A stretch of DNA of 64,000 nucleotides from GCA-2401155 sp045047085 (GCA_045047085.1 JASFYT010000002.1:1-64000); one strand, 5' to 3'. Shown: positions 52,767-62,155, numbered from the stretch's first letter. Notes: generated by a model from the letters alone, not told the origin. Numbers and translations are program-made.

Positions 52767-54073
52767 GCTGATGCCTCCTTATCTTTTCGCAGCGCCTTGA
52801 ATACCCGCGGCACAAATATTGCGCCAAGAACCAGCAACACTCCGGATACCAGATAGAACCCTGCGGTGCCGATAAGTGATCCGACTGTTCTGAAATAAAT
52901 CAGCACCATTATCATCGTAAATGCCAGATATCCAAGGCGGGTGACGGAGGCAATATCCTGACGCTCTCCCATGCTAATGAACCAAATTGAAAGGCCAAGA
53001 GCCACAGCTTCACTGATGAACGGTATTTGAAAGCCGAGGTACGAAGTTGCATACATTGAGGCCGCGATCCAAATTGCGCAGAACGCCAAATCATATTTGG
53101 AGTTCAGTTTTTGATTCCAGCCAAAGGCGAGAATACCCAGCGCAATAGCCAAACACACGGCCATGGGAACATGGCTATTTAGATAAACGCTAGCCGTTTT
53201 GACTTCGATTATAAATCGACCATCAAACGAAGAAGCGGCAACCCAGAACGCCGTCATGCCGATGATGCTCATGACCATGTAGGAAATAAACGACGCCTCG
53301 AATTCATGGAGAACCTTCCATTTTTCCAGACTGACGATCGCTAAAGCAATAAAAACATAAAATGCGGCGTACATTACCAGGAAGTAGGTGAGTGTCTTAT
53401 CCCGAACAGCAAGGTCCATTGCTGTAATTGTCATCCAAAATAAAATTCCCAACATCAATAAATGTGCGGATCTTCTCGCCTTCAGCCAATAAGCAGCTCC
53501 AGCGCAAGCGACCCAGAACAGCAGATACAGAAAATTAATTTCCCTGCCAACTTCGAAAAAGATATTGAGGTCGAGAGCGAACCACAGAGTGAACAGCCCA
53601 ATGGCCAGCCACAAGGATGCCGAGGACCGCAGAATGATTGCTGCCAAAAACGCACCGCCAGCCCAAAGCAAAACCGCGTCTTTCGCATTTCCCTGCATGT
53701 GATAGATCTGGCCAACCAGCATGATTGTTGCGCCAAATACCGCGCTACCCAGCATTGCCAAAAAATCGGCCAATACTGGACTATCGCTGCTATTTGCGAA
53801 AACCGCACCGCCATAGGCTGCCCACATGGCAGATATTAGCAGCAAAACCCGCACGTATCTGGGCATTACGTCCCAATTGGCTGCAACAAATGTCATTGCT
53901 GCAAATGCCAGACATACGAGACCCAGCATAATGATGATACTTGCGAAGGAATAACCTCGCTTTTGCGATTGGACTTCCGCAAGGATTTCCTCGGCGGCAT
54001 CCTTATCTATGATGCCTTTTTCAACCCAGCGCCCACTGTCATTTTTTAAACGAGAGACATATCCCAGCTGCAA
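52763..54073 (-). CDS. DUF2157 membrane protein
   Basis: 436 residues. A soluble N-terminal DUF2157 segment (SRLKNDSGRWVEKGIIDKDA, AEEILAEVQSQ, residues 6-36) precedes about 12 membrane helices (for example ASIIIMLGLVCLAFAAMTFV and VLLLISAMWAAYGGAVF). The start is a TTG behind GGGAAG; no earlier ATG exists in frame. It is operonic with the GDYXXLXY gene. Function unknown. Confidence 0.8.
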   Translation of the reverse strand: MQLGYVSRLKNDSGRWVEKGIIDKDAAEEILAEVQSQKRGYSFASIIIMLGLVCLAFAAMTFVAANWDVMPRYVRVLLLISAMWAAYGGAVFANSSDSPVLADFLAMLGSAVFGATIMLVGQIYHMQGNAKDAVLLWAGGAFLAAIILRSSASLWLAIGLFTLWFALDLNIFFEVGREINFLYLLFWVACAGAAYWLKARRSAHLLMLGILFWMTITAMDLAVRDKTLTYFLVMYAAFYVFIALAIVSLEKWKVLHEFEASFISYMVMSIIGMTAFWVAASSFDGRFIIEVKTASVYLNSHVPMAVCLAIALGILAFGWNQKLNSKYDLAFCAIWIAASMYATSYLGFQIPFISEAVALGLSIWFISMGERQDIASVTRLGYLAFTMIMVLIYFRTVGSLIGTAGFYLVSGVLLVLGAIFVPRVFKALRKDKEASA

Positions 54074-54197
54074 TATTTCTTCCCTTCAAGGCCATATTCA
54101 AAGAATCTATTTGCCAGACAGTTTACCTCATCTGAAGCCAAAAAACCAAAATGGTGACTTCTCATTCCAAATGGCTGAAAAGTCACATTTTTGTGCA

Positions 54198-54212
54198 ATG
54201 CAATATTTGCAT
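54198..54212. promoter_or_regulatory. palindrome upstream of a DUF1127 gene
   Basis: ATGCAATATTTGCAT has perfect 6-bp arms around TAT and contains a T-N11-A core. It is 132 bp upstream of the DUF1127 start and may be a LysR-type operator. Confidence 0.4.
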
Positions 54213-54284
54213 ACCTGATATTCAAAAATCGCGTTCGTAATATGACAGATACAAGCCTATATCAGCCGGGCAAGAGGAGAACTC

Positions 54285-54338
54285 TTGAAACGAATTCCAG
54301 AAAGCTGTGTGGACCATGGCATATTGATTGAAAGGTAA
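54285..54338 (+). CDS. possible 17-residue leader peptide
   Basis: TTG start with AGGAG four bases before it, encoding MKRIPESCVDHGILIER, stopping five bases before the DUF1127 ATG. The AAAGG that would serve the DUF1127 start is inside its last codons, so translation of the leader could couple to the next gene. It could equally be chance. Confidence 0.25.
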   Translation: MKRIPESCVDHGILIER

Positions 54339-54343
54339 ATATT

Positions 54344-54484
54344 ATGAACGTACTAGGAAAATACCGTCAGTGGCGCAGTTATCGTCGTACTGTAAACGAA
54401 TTGAGCATGCTGACCGCACGTGAGTTGGATGATCTGGGTATTTGCCGCAGTGATATTCCATTTGTTGCACGCAACGCTCGCTAA
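54344..54484 (+). CDS. short DUF1127 protein
   Basis: 46 residues: N-terminal MNVLGKYRQWRSYRRTVNEL, then the DUF1127 core SMLTARELDDLGICRSDIPF and a basic end. This is the compact form of the family common in Rhizobiales. The ATG has AAAGG eight bases upstream. Two hairpins follow the stop. Together with the 106-residue protein at 7234 it is the second DUF1127 gene of the window. Such proteins bind RNA or modulate its turnover in some alphaproteobacteria. Confidence 0.88.
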   Translation: MNVLGKYRQWRSYRRTVNELSMLTARELDDLGICRSDIPFVARNAR

Positions 54485-54562
54485 TTCAATTTCCCGGGAA
54501 CACTTTTCCTCCCAAAATGTTCCGGGAATTGGGGCCTGACTTCCTCCCATCAAGGCCCTACA

Positions 54563-54598
54563 AACAACACCCGTCGCTTCCAAGCGGCGGGTGTTGTT
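54563..54598 (+). terminator. long terminator hairpin between DUF1127 and trmFO
   Basis: A 17-bp stem (54563-54579 with 54582-54598, one G-U pair) with a 2-nt loop, then TGTATGTG. A weaker imperfect hairpin (54487-54532) lies just after the DUF1127 stop. Confidence 0.75.
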
Positions 54599-54685
54599 GT
54601 ATGTGCATTGAATTTGCTCAGGCGATCTGTCATTTACAGTCGGAGTAAAACACATTGACCAACTAAAATAGTAAGACGGTAGAAT

Positions 54686-56092
54686 ATGAGCAAGACATTG
54701 CATGTGATCGGCGGCGGATTGGCCGGAACAGAGGCTGCATGGCAGGCTGCCAATATGGGTGTGCAGGTAAAATTGCACGAAATGCGCCCGGTGCGCGGTA
54801 CTGAAGCCCATCTTGGCGACGGGCTTGCCGAGCTGGTTTGTTCTAATTCATTCCGATCTGATGATTTTGAGAATAATGCGGTTGGTGTATTGCATCAGGA
54901 AATGCGGCTGGCAGATTCTCTAATTATGCGTTGCGGCGGCGAACACAAGGTGCCTGCCGGCAGCGCGCTGGCTGTAGACAGGGTTGGTTTTTCAGATGCG
55001 GTGACAAAAGCAATAACAGAACACCCCAATATTGACGTCCTGCGGGAAGAGGTAGCTGGATTTCCACCGGAAGATTGGGGTAAAACCATTATCGCTACGG
55101 GTCCTCTCACGGCACCTTCCCTTGCTGACGCAATAGCCGAGGAAACAGGGCAGGATGCATTGGCATTTTTTGATGCGATTGCACCGATCCTTCATTTTGA
55201 TTCGATCGATTTTGATACTGTATGGTTTCAATCGCGCTACGATAAAATTGGCCCCGGCGGTAATGGCAAGGATTACATCAATTGCCCGATGAATGAGGAG
55301 CAATATAATGCTTTCATTGATGCACTGCTTGATGGAGAAAAAACCGAATTTAAGGAATGGGAAGATACCCCTTATTTTGATGGCTGCCTGCCAATTGAGG
55401 TGATGGCAGAACGGGGTCGCGAGACGTTGCGCCACGGACCGATGAAGCCGATGGGCCTTACCAATACGCACAAGCCAGACGAAAAAGCATATGCGGTGGT
55501 GCAATTGCGGCAGGATAATGCCCTTGGCACATTGTTCAATATGGTCGGGTTCCAAACCAAGCTAAAATATGGTGCGCAGACGAAAATATTTAAAACAATT
55601 CCTGGTCTTGAACAGGCAGAATTTGCTCGCCTTGGCGGATTGCACCGTAATACGTTTTTGAATTCCCCGAAAATACTGGATGAAAGCCTGCGGCTGAATG
55701 GTCGTTCGGATATACGCTTTGCTGGCCAGATTACCGGCTGTGAAGGTTATGTGGAAAGTGCTGCTATCGGTCTGATGACCGGACGGTTTGCGGCAGCTGA
55801 ATTGCTTGGTCTAGAATTTTCCATTCCCCCATTGACTACCGCCTTTGGCGCCTTGATGCATCATATCACCGGTGGTCATGTGCAATATAATGATGAACCG
55901 GGGAAACGTTCGTTCCAACCGATGAACATCAACTTCGGGCTTTTTCCACCGCTGCCTGAAGGTACGATTGTGAAACCTGAGGGCGTGAAGCGTTTTCGCG
56001 GCAAGGATAAGGCTATCGCCAAGAAGAAAGCGATGGCAGCACGCGCTTTGGCAGATTGCCAGAGCTGGCTTGATACATTGCCGCAAAATTAG
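54686..56092 (+). CDS. trmFO: methylenetetrahydrofolate-tRNA-(uracil-5-)-methyltransferase
   Basis: 468 residues. FAD-binding motif VIGGGLAGTEAAWQAANMG at residue 6; typical MRPVRGTEAH, LVCSNSFRSD near residue 52 with a catalytic Cys, GHNTFLN-like LGGLHRNTFLNSPKILD near 315 and the C-terminal INFGLFPPLPEG. It makes 5-methyluridine at position 54 of tRNA using methylenetetrahydrofolate and FADH2. Confidence 0.95.
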   Translation: MSKTLHVIGGGLAGTEAAWQAANMGVQVKLHEMRPVRGTEAHLGDGLAELVCSNSFRSDDFENNAVGVLHQEMRLADSLIMRCGGEHKVPAGSALAVDRVGFSDAVTKAITEHPNIDVLREEVAGFPPEDWGKTIIATGPLTAPSLADAIAEETGQDALAFFDAIAPILHFDSIDFDTVWFQSRYDKIGPGGNGKDYINCPMNEEQYNAFIDALLDGEKTEFKEWEDTPYFDGCLPIEVMAERGRETLRHGPMKPMGLTNTHKPDEKAYAVVQLRQDNALGTLFNMVGFQTKLKYGAQTKIFKTIPGLEQAEFARLGGLHRNTFLNSPKILDESLRLNGRSDIRFAGQITGCEGYVESAAIGLMTGRFAAAELLGLEFSIPPLTTAFGALMHHITGGHVQYNDEPGKRSFQPMNINFGLFPPLPEGTIVKPEGVKRFRGKDKAIAKKKAMAARALADCQSWLDTLPQN

Positions 56093-56094
56093 GC

Positions 56095-57072
56095 CTATTC
56101 GCCCGGTTTGATCACATTTGCATCGGGCAATCCCGGCATACCAGCCTGCTCGGGGTTGCGGCGAACATATTCCGCTTTTAGCGTTTCTGAACCTTTTCTG
56201 GAGCCATCGTGGCTCCAGCCCGGAGGCTTTATCAGATATTGCAGGCGATCAGATAATTTTAGGCCGGGGGAAAACGCGTCGTTCAACATTGCTATCCATT
56301 CATGGAAGGCCACTTTGATCGGATTAAATGTACCGATATTTCGCACGATGCCGTAGCGCGGCATGTCTTCTTCCAGTTCCGGTACAAAACTGCCGAACAT
56401 ACGATCCCAAATAATCAAGGTTCCTGCAAAGTTTGCATCGAGGTAGCGTGGATTGGTGGCATGGTGTACCCGGTGGTGAGAAGGTGTATTCATCACCGCC
56501 TCGAACCATATGGGCATTTTTTTGATTGTCTCGGTATGAATCCAGAATTGGTAGACCAGATTGAAGCCGTAGGCGAAGATCAACACAGCCGGGTGAAACC
56601 CAATCAAAACCAGCGGAATGCGCAGGATAAATGCCCCAGTGAAGGTGCCTGTCCAGCTTTGGCGCAGGGCCGTTGAAAGATTATAATGCTGGGAAGAATG
56701 ATGATTAATGTGCTCTGCCCAGACCCAGCGAATGCGATGGGCTAACCGATGATACCAGTAATAGCGCAAATCATCGAGCAGGAAGCAAAGGGCAATTGCC
56801 CACCACTCATAGCCGAATGTATAAATTCTAAACTGATAGAACCAGTCCCAAACACCATAAGCAACAAAACCCAGCAACAGACCTGCTACAACATTTCCCA
56901 TGCCCATTAGCAGGCTGGTGAGAGTATCACGGGTCTCGAAGCTGCCACGGGTGTGATCGCCATTTTTACGCGCGTAAAGGATAACGCCAAGCTCAATCAG
57001 CATTGCCAGAATGAAAAAAGGGATCGCAATTTGAGTGATTGAAGGAAAGTCTGGTACGTTCATTAGTTTCAC
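56095..57072 (-). CDS. fatty acid hydroxylase / sterol desaturase family protein
   Basis: 325 residues, integral membrane di-iron enzyme. The His boxes are HRLAH and HINHHSSQHYN near residues 108-125, a single His after helix 3-4 (WIHTETIK) and HHRVHHATN near residue 200. Helices lie near 10-30, 50-75, 80-100 and 140-165. The family hydroxylates or desaturates lipids (sterols, fatty acids, carotenoids, hopanoid-like molecules); the substrate is not evident. It overlaps the 138-residue gene upstream by four bases. Confidence 0.85.
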   Translation of the reverse strand: MKLMNVPDFPSITQIAIPFFILAMLIELGVILYARKNGDHTRGSFETRDTLTSLLMGMGNVVAGLLLGFVAYGVWDWFYQFRIYTFGYEWWAIALCFLLDDLRYYWYHRLAHRIRWVWAEHINHHSSQHYNLSTALRQSWTGTFTGAFILRIPLVLIGFHPAVLIFAYGFNLVYQFWIHTETIKKMPIWFEAVMNTPSHHRVHHATNPRYLDANFAGTLIIWDRMFGSFVPELEEDMPRYGIVRNIGTFNPIKVAFHEWIAMLNDAFSPGLKLSDRLQYLIKPPGWSHDGSRKGSETLKAEYVRRNPEQAGMPGLPDANVIKPGE

Positions 57073-57485
57073 CCCTTTAGTTCTATCAAAGCATCATGGA
57101 TCATGTTTGCGTCGTTGGAGCTTTCAATTTCGTAACTATGACGTTTATGGGTGAAGTCGTTGTACCGCACATTAAGTCTATGCCCGGATAACTCCAAACC
57201 GATTATATCGCCTTTTGAAAGTAAACGGGTGAGGAATTCAGACCCCATGGCTTCAACCAATCCGACCGTATTTTTTGAATTGAGCAGTAAGAATCCGGCG
57301 GATTTGTCTCCGGTCAAAATGGTGTTTTCAATACGGGCATCAGCATAGTCCAATAAAAACGCTGTATCAGCTTCTGCTTCATTCGTCAGTTTGGCCGGTA
57401 TCGAAATTCCGGACAAATAGACAACCAAAACCATGAAAGTAATTCCGCAAATCACCAATGGCCCCAATATCTCTAACGGCATCAT
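57069..57485 (-). CDS. hypothetical membrane-anchored protein
   Basis: 138 residues. One N-terminal helix (ILGPLVICGITFMVLVVYLS, about residues 5-25), followed by a soluble alpha/beta domain of about 110 residues. The LLSKGDIIGLELSGHRLNV and NDFTHKRHSYEIES segments look like strands. It precedes the fatty-acid-hydroxylase gene with an ATGA overlap and is coupled to it. No known family. Confidence 0.7.
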   Translation of the reverse strand: MMPLEILGPLVICGITFMVLVVYLSGISIPAKLTNEAEADTAFLLDYADARIENTILTGDKSAGFLLLNSKNTVGLVEAMGSEFLTRLLSKGDIIGLELSGHRLNVRYNDFTHKRHSYEIESSNDANMIHDALIELKG

Positions 57486-57581
57486 ACTCTCTTTTACGTA
57501 AACGGAAGACGTTTAAGTGAATAGTCCAAATTTCGAGATAGTTCAAGCAGTTGCTATAAACTCAACCTTATTAGTCCGACG

Positions 57582-58442
57582 TCAAATATTGCCGGTACGC
57601 GCGGCACGCCATAAGGTCCAAAGTTTTTTGAGCGGTGAAATTGTCGGTATTCTGGTAAAAATATGATCGTTCAGTTTTCGGGAAGATCTCAGATACAGTT
57701 TGCAAAGAGAGGTTGGAAGCAGGATGAGCGAAATATCCTTTTTGGAGGCATTGTATTCTTTTTGGATATTTTTCAGAGCCATCAAATGGTTATCTGCCAA
57801 ATCAAAAATGCCGTTCAACATTTCCATATGTTTTTTGCTTTTCTTTTCTGAAAACCAATCTTCCAACGATAAACCTGCGGCCTCTAACATTTCCTTTGGT
57901 ATGTAGATCTTGTTTTGAGCGTTATGTCGGGGCAGGAAACGTATTATATCCGTTAGCGCCAACACCATGCCCGCGTGGCCACAAATATCGGCCATGGCAC
58001 GATCCTGTTCCAGCTTTGCGGCCATGGTGAGCAATTGTATAAATACTGATGCAGTTTCGCCGCAATATCCTTCCAGCGTACCAATATCCGGCATTGGGTC
58101 ATTATAGAGATCGAATATTCGAGCCTGAAGATAGGTATCAAGGGGAAGAAGGGGTAATTTATGAGCGGTCATTTCACTTAGCAGCTCATCGGCCAATGGA
58201 TTGTGTGTGTTCGAGGTGCCCGCTTGAACCGTATCACGCCACCATTGAATGCGAATTTCGCCGGTCATTGGTTCTGATATAGCCGAAGATATCTTGGAAA
58301 TTTCAGTGTCGAACGCGTAGAGCGTCATTGCAAGGTTGCGCAAATTTTCCGGTAGATAAAGGCAGGCGAGATAGCGGTCATGGTTCAGATCACGCAATTG
58401 GTTCTGGCAGAACTCCGGCGTTTTTCTATCACCTTCGCCCAT
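57582..58442 (-). CDS. phytoene/squalene synthase-like protein, NDUFAF6-like
   Basis: 286 residues. The isoprenoid-synthase fold is recognisable (LACLYLPENLRNLAMTLYAF near residue 22, GEIRIQWWRDTVQAG near 60, GHAGMVLALTDIIRF near 180). However, the two Asp-rich motifs are missing: the first position reads FDTEISK instead of DxxxD, the second FLPRHNAQNK instead of DxxxD. The protein therefore should not make squalene or phytoene and resembles NDUFAF6, a complex I assembly factor. Start ATG 58442 overlaps the Mth938-domain stop (TGATG); a longer frame to 58550 lies inside that gene. Confidence 0.8.
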   Translation of the reverse strand: MGEGDRKTPEFCQNQLRDLNHDRYLACLYLPENLRNLAMTLYAFDTEISKISSAISEPMTGEIRIQWWRDTVQAGTSNTHNPLADELLSEMTAHKLPLLPLDTYLQARIFDLYNDPMPDIGTLEGYCGETASVFIQLLTMAAKLEQDRAMADICGHAGMVLALTDIIRFLPRHNAQNKIYIPKEMLEAAGLSLEDWFSEKKSKKHMEMLNGIFDLADNHLMALKNIQKEYNASKKDISLILLPTSLCKLYLRSSRKLNDHIFTRIPTISPLKKLWTLWRAARTGNI

Positions 58443-58867
58443 CAATCTACGACCAAAAATGCGGCGGCAACTGCCCTGCCCTCTGCCAGCAATACATTGA
58501 AGGTGCGTACCGCGGCACCTGTGCTCATGGGGTCGGCGGAAATCTGGCAATCACGTAAGCGGGATCGCAATTCCGGCTTAATCGGTATTAAGTCCAGGCC
58601 TGAACCGACCAGAAGGATTTCAATTGCGGCGGCTTCCTCGAATATTTTTTGGAAATTCTCTACATGCAGATCATCCGGCGTGGTGACGTCCCAACCATAG
58701 ATTCCAGATGGCAGGCAAAGCAGGCTGCCGCGGTGGCTCATATCTGAAAATCGAAAACCACCATTACCATAAGCATCAATCGGAGCACGCCCCGGAAAAT
58801 GGGCATCCCGAATTTCAATCCCGGAGGGACGTACCGGATCAAAATCACCATCAAATTCACTGGACAT
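58442..58867 (-). CDS. Mth938-domain (DUF498) protein, NDUFAF3-like
   Basis: 141 residues. Mth938-like fold with FPGRAPIDAYGNGGFRFSDM near residue 28, LCLPSGIYGWDV near 52, LLVGSGLDLIPI near 88 and a C-terminal FLVVD. Mitochondrial NDUFAF3, which helps assemble complex I, belongs to this family, and its bacterial relatives are known to lie next to secD/secF/yajC, as here (2 bp after secDF). It is coupled by TGATG to the phytoene-synthase-like gene. Confidence 0.85.
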   Translation of the reverse strand: MSSEFDGDFDPVRPSGIEIRDAHFPGRAPIDAYGNGGFRFSDMSHRGSLLCLPSGIYGWDVTTPDDLHVENFQKIFEEAAAIEILLVGSGLDLIPIKPELRSRLRDCQISADPMSTGAAVRTFNVLLAEGRAVAAAFLVVD

Positions 58868-58869
58868 TT

Positions 58870-61503
58870 TTATTCAAAATCGACCGGCGTAGTATTTGCC
58901 GTAGCCGCTTTTTCCTTATCGCCTGCCGGTGTATTTCCTGCAATCTGACCGGGCCGAAGCTTGAACAGGATGAGGAATGGTGCGGCGATAAAGATCGATG
59001 AATAAGTACCCACAAAGATGCCGAAGATCATCGCGAAGGTGAAGGATGCCAAAACTTCGCCACCAAGTAAATAGAGCGCAAATAATGCGAGCAAGGTGGT
59101 GACCGAGGTCAAAATCGTACGAGACAACATCTGGTTGATCGACAAATCAAGCAATTGCGGAATGGCCATCTTCTTGTATTTTCGTAAATTTTCACGGATT
59201 CGGTCATAGACCACCACCGTATCGTTCAACGAATAGCCAACAATCGTTAGAATCGCCGCGATTGAAGCCAGCGTGAATTCTACCTGGAAAACTGCAAACA
59301 TACCGATGGTGATGATCACATCGTGAAGGGTAGCCATCACGGCACCCAACGCAAACTGCCACTCGAACCGTATCCAGATGTATAGCATAATCGCAATCAA
59401 GGATGCGGCCACAGCAATAGCGCCAGCTTGTGCCAGTTCGCCGGATACAGTTGGGCCAACAACTTCTACACGGCGGAATTCATAGTCGCCTTCAAGAGCA
59501 AAGCGAACCTTTGCTTCCACGCTCTGTTCAGCATTGTCGTTCTGATCCTGACTTTCTACACGGATCAAAACTTCATTGCGGTTACCAAATTCCTGAACCT
59601 GCACGTCGCCCACATTGATTTCGCTCAGTCGTGTTCGGATATCTGCAATATCAGCGACCTCAGCTTTAGATTTTACTTCGACCAGCGTTCCACCTTTGAA
59701 ATCGATGCCATAATTGAGACTGACCACGAAAAACAGAACGATCGATGCAACGACGGCAACCGCACTTAACGGGAAGGAAAATACCCGGTTCCCCATAAAT
59801 CGGATGTCGCTTTTTTCTGGCAGGATATCAAATAGCCGCTTGGGCAATTCTTTTGGGCGTTTATAGCGAACCCACAATGAAACTAGCAAACGGGTGAAAG
59901 TGTATGCGGTGAAAACCGTTGTGATGATACCAATCGCAAGAGTAATCGCGAAACCGCGAACCGGGCCGGAACCCAGATAAAACAGAATAATCGCCGCGAT
60001 AAAGGTCGTGATATTTGCATCCAAAATGGTATTCAGCGCGTGCTTAAAACCTGCGTCAAAAGACTGGATGATATTGCGCCCGTTGCGGCGTTCTTCACGT
60101 ATCCGCTCGTAAATCAATACGTTGGCATCCACAGCCATACCCATAGTCAAAACGATACCGGCAATACCCGGCAGAGTGAGCGTCGCGCCCAATACGGAGA
60201 GCAAGGCAATGATCATGGAGATATTGGCAATCAATGCCACATTGGCGATTATGCCAAGAGTTCCATAGGTTGCCCACATGAACATCAACACGAGGAATGC
60301 GCCGATAAGGGATGCGTCTTTTCCTGCCTCGATGGAATCAAGGCCCAAGCCGGGGCCAACTGTGCGTTCTTCAATGATGGTTAGATCGGCAGGCAGAGCA
60401 CCGGCGCGCAGTAGAATTGCCAGATTGTTTGCACCTTCAACGGAAAAGTTGCCGGATATTTGACCGGATCCGCCCAAAATTGCTTCGCGAATAACCGGGG
60501 CTGAAATAATTTCACCATCAAGAACAATCGCAAAAGGCCTGCCCACATTGTTCTGGGTTACTTTACCGAAGCGGCTGGCGCCTTTAGTATCGAAACGGAA
60601 AGAAACGATGGGTTCATTGGTACGCTGGTCAAAGCCTGCTTGGGAATCCACCAAATTTTCACCATCTACCATAACACGGGTTTCGATCAAATAGGGCGTT
60701 GGGGGGTCGGTATCTTCAAACAACACTTTGGTGCCTGCTGGCGGCCTGCCAGTTAGCGCATCATTGGCGTCCATCGCATTGCTGACGAGATGGAAGCTCA
60801 ATTTGGCCGTTGTACCAATTAAGTCTTTGAGTGTTTGAGGATCATCAAGGCCGGGAAACTGGATCAGAATTCGATCTGATCCCTGACGCTGAACCACAGG
60901 CTCATTTGTGCCAAGTTCGTTGATGCGACGTCCAATAACCTCAATCGATTGTGTTACAGCAGATTGAAGACCATGGGCGATCCCATCATCGGTCAGAGAA
61001 TAAACAAGCAGGCTATCCTCAGGTTGTGATGCGGCCACTTCAACCACAGATGAGCGGCCGAACAAACCGGCTGTAACCGGTAAGGCCAGTTCGCCAAGCT
61101 TATCAATTGCGTTTTCTGCGTCTTCAATCTTGCGGAGTCTGACATTGATTGAGCGTGCATCCCCCTTCGACAACCGATAGCCGATACGTTCAGCACGCAG
61201 AATTCTTCTGACATCGCCTTCAAGAGATTCAAGCCGTTCCCTGATTAGGGAATCTTTGTCCACCTGCATCAACAGATGCGAGCCGCCCTGCAGATCAAGC
61301 CCCAGTTTCATCTGAAATGCCGGTAAAAAGCTGGGATATCCAGGAATTATTTTTTCACAACCAGGAACGGATACACCAGCCACTGGCTGAGCACATCCTT
61401 CAGGCATCTCTGGATTGCCGAAAAAATTTGGCACTGTAAACAGGACAGCCAGAGTTACCAAAGTGAGGATTGAAACAATTTTCCACTTGGAAAAATAAAG
61501 CAT
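58870..61503 (-). CDS. secDF: fused protein translocase SecDF
   Basis: 877 residues, SecD followed by SecF in one chain, as in Brucella and rhizobia. The SecD half has the first helix, periplasmic P1 (MQVDKDSLIRERLESLEGDV), GLDLQGGSHLLMQVD near residue 75 and MAVDANVLIYERIREERRNG near 465. The SecF half starts near 570 with FPLSAVAVVASIVLFFVVSL and has GYSLNDTVVVYDRIRENLRK near 785. It uses proton flow to pull preproteins across the inner membrane with SecYEG and YajC. yajC lies 74 bp upstream. Confidence 0.95.
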   Translation of the reverse strand: MLYFSKWKIVSILTLVTLAVLFTVPNFFGNPEMPEGCAQPVAGVSVPGCEKIIPGYPSFLPAFQMKLGLDLQGGSHLLMQVDKDSLIRERLESLEGDVRRILRAERIGYRLSKGDARSINVRLRKIEDAENAIDKLGELALPVTAGLFGRSSVVEVAASQPEDSLLVYSLTDDGIAHGLQSAVTQSIEVIGRRINELGTNEPVVQRQGSDRILIQFPGLDDPQTLKDLIGTTAKLSFHLVSNAMDANDALTGRPPAGTKVLFEDTDPPTPYLIETRVMVDGENLVDSQAGFDQRTNEPIVSFRFDTKGASRFGKVTQNNVGRPFAIVLDGEIISAPVIREAILGGSGQISGNFSVEGANNLAILLRAGALPADLTIIEERTVGPGLGLDSIEAGKDASLIGAFLVLMFMWATYGTLGIIANVALIANISMIIALLSVLGATLTLPGIAGIVLTMGMAVDANVLIYERIREERRNGRNIIQSFDAGFKHALNTILDANITTFIAAIILFYLGSGPVRGFAITLAIGIITTVFTAYTFTRLLVSLWVRYKRPKELPKRLFDILPEKSDIRFMGNRVFSFPLSAVAVVASIVLFFVVSLNYGIDFKGGTLVEVKSKAEVADIADIRTRLSEINVGDVQVQEFGNRNEVLIRVESQDQNDNAEQSVEAKVRFALEGDYEFRRVEVVGPTVSGELAQAGAIAVAASLIAIMLYIWIRFEWQFALGAVMATLHDVIITIGMFAVFQVEFTLASIAAILTIVGYSLNDTVVVYDRIRENLRKYKKMAIPQLLDLSINQMLSRTILTSVTTLLALFALYLLGGEVLASFTFAMIFGIFVGTYSSIFIAAPFLILFKLRPGQIAGNTPAGDKEKAATANTTPVDFE

Positions 61504-61577
61504 GAAACAGATTCCGAAATCGATTTAACGGGTTGGTTGTTACTCAAACGTCCTGACGCATAACAGAAGCGACAAAA

Positions 61578-61901
61578 TCAGGTCTTTGTAGCTTCGCCTT
61601 TAATACGAACATCAGCAATCATTGAACGCATTACGCGTACTTTAATGCCTTTGGAGATTTCAACTTCCAATTCGCTGTCGTCTATGACCTTGGTTACTTT
61701 GCCGATCATGCCGCCACCGGTAATGATTGAATCATTACGTCTCACATTGCCAAGCATTTCCTCACGCTTTTTTGCGGCCGTACGCTGTGGCCTGATGATA
61801 AGAAAATACATGATAACGAAGATAAGAATAAATGGCAGTAAGCTCATTACTAGATCTGAACCGCCACCAAAGGCTTGGGCAAAGGCCGGGGTCTCAAACA
61901 T
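61578..61901 (-). CDS. yajC: preprotein translocase subunit YajC
   Basis: 107 residues. One helix (LVMSLLPFILIFVIMYFLII, about residues 18-37) is followed by RPQRTAAKKREEMLGNVRRN and the YajC domain GGGMIGKVTKVIDDSELEVE. AGGAG lies nine bases before the ATG at 61901, which gives the normal length; a start at 61949 adds 16 residues. First gene of the secDF operon. Confidence 0.93.
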   Translation of the reverse strand: MFETPAFAQAFGGGSDLVMSLLPFILIFVIMYFLIIRPQRTAAKKREEMLGNVRRNDSIITGGGMIGKVTKVIDDSELEVEISKGIKVRVMRSMIADVRIKGEATKT

Positions 61902-62155
61902 TCGACCGCACTCCTGAAAATAATTAGAATTAATGGGCCAAACGAACACATTCGAATAACCCTTGAAGTCGCGCGGACTATAGCTATCCCCACGATGAAT
62001 GCAAATGGGGTGTTTTCACTTAAAAAGCAATCCCCAAAGCACCCGTTAGAGTCAATTTATGGCGAACTTCGGTGATCTGGAGCGATCTTTGCCACTTTGT
62101 AAAATGTTATCCACCGTGGTATCTGGATTTCCTAACCAAATGAAGGAAGCTAGCA

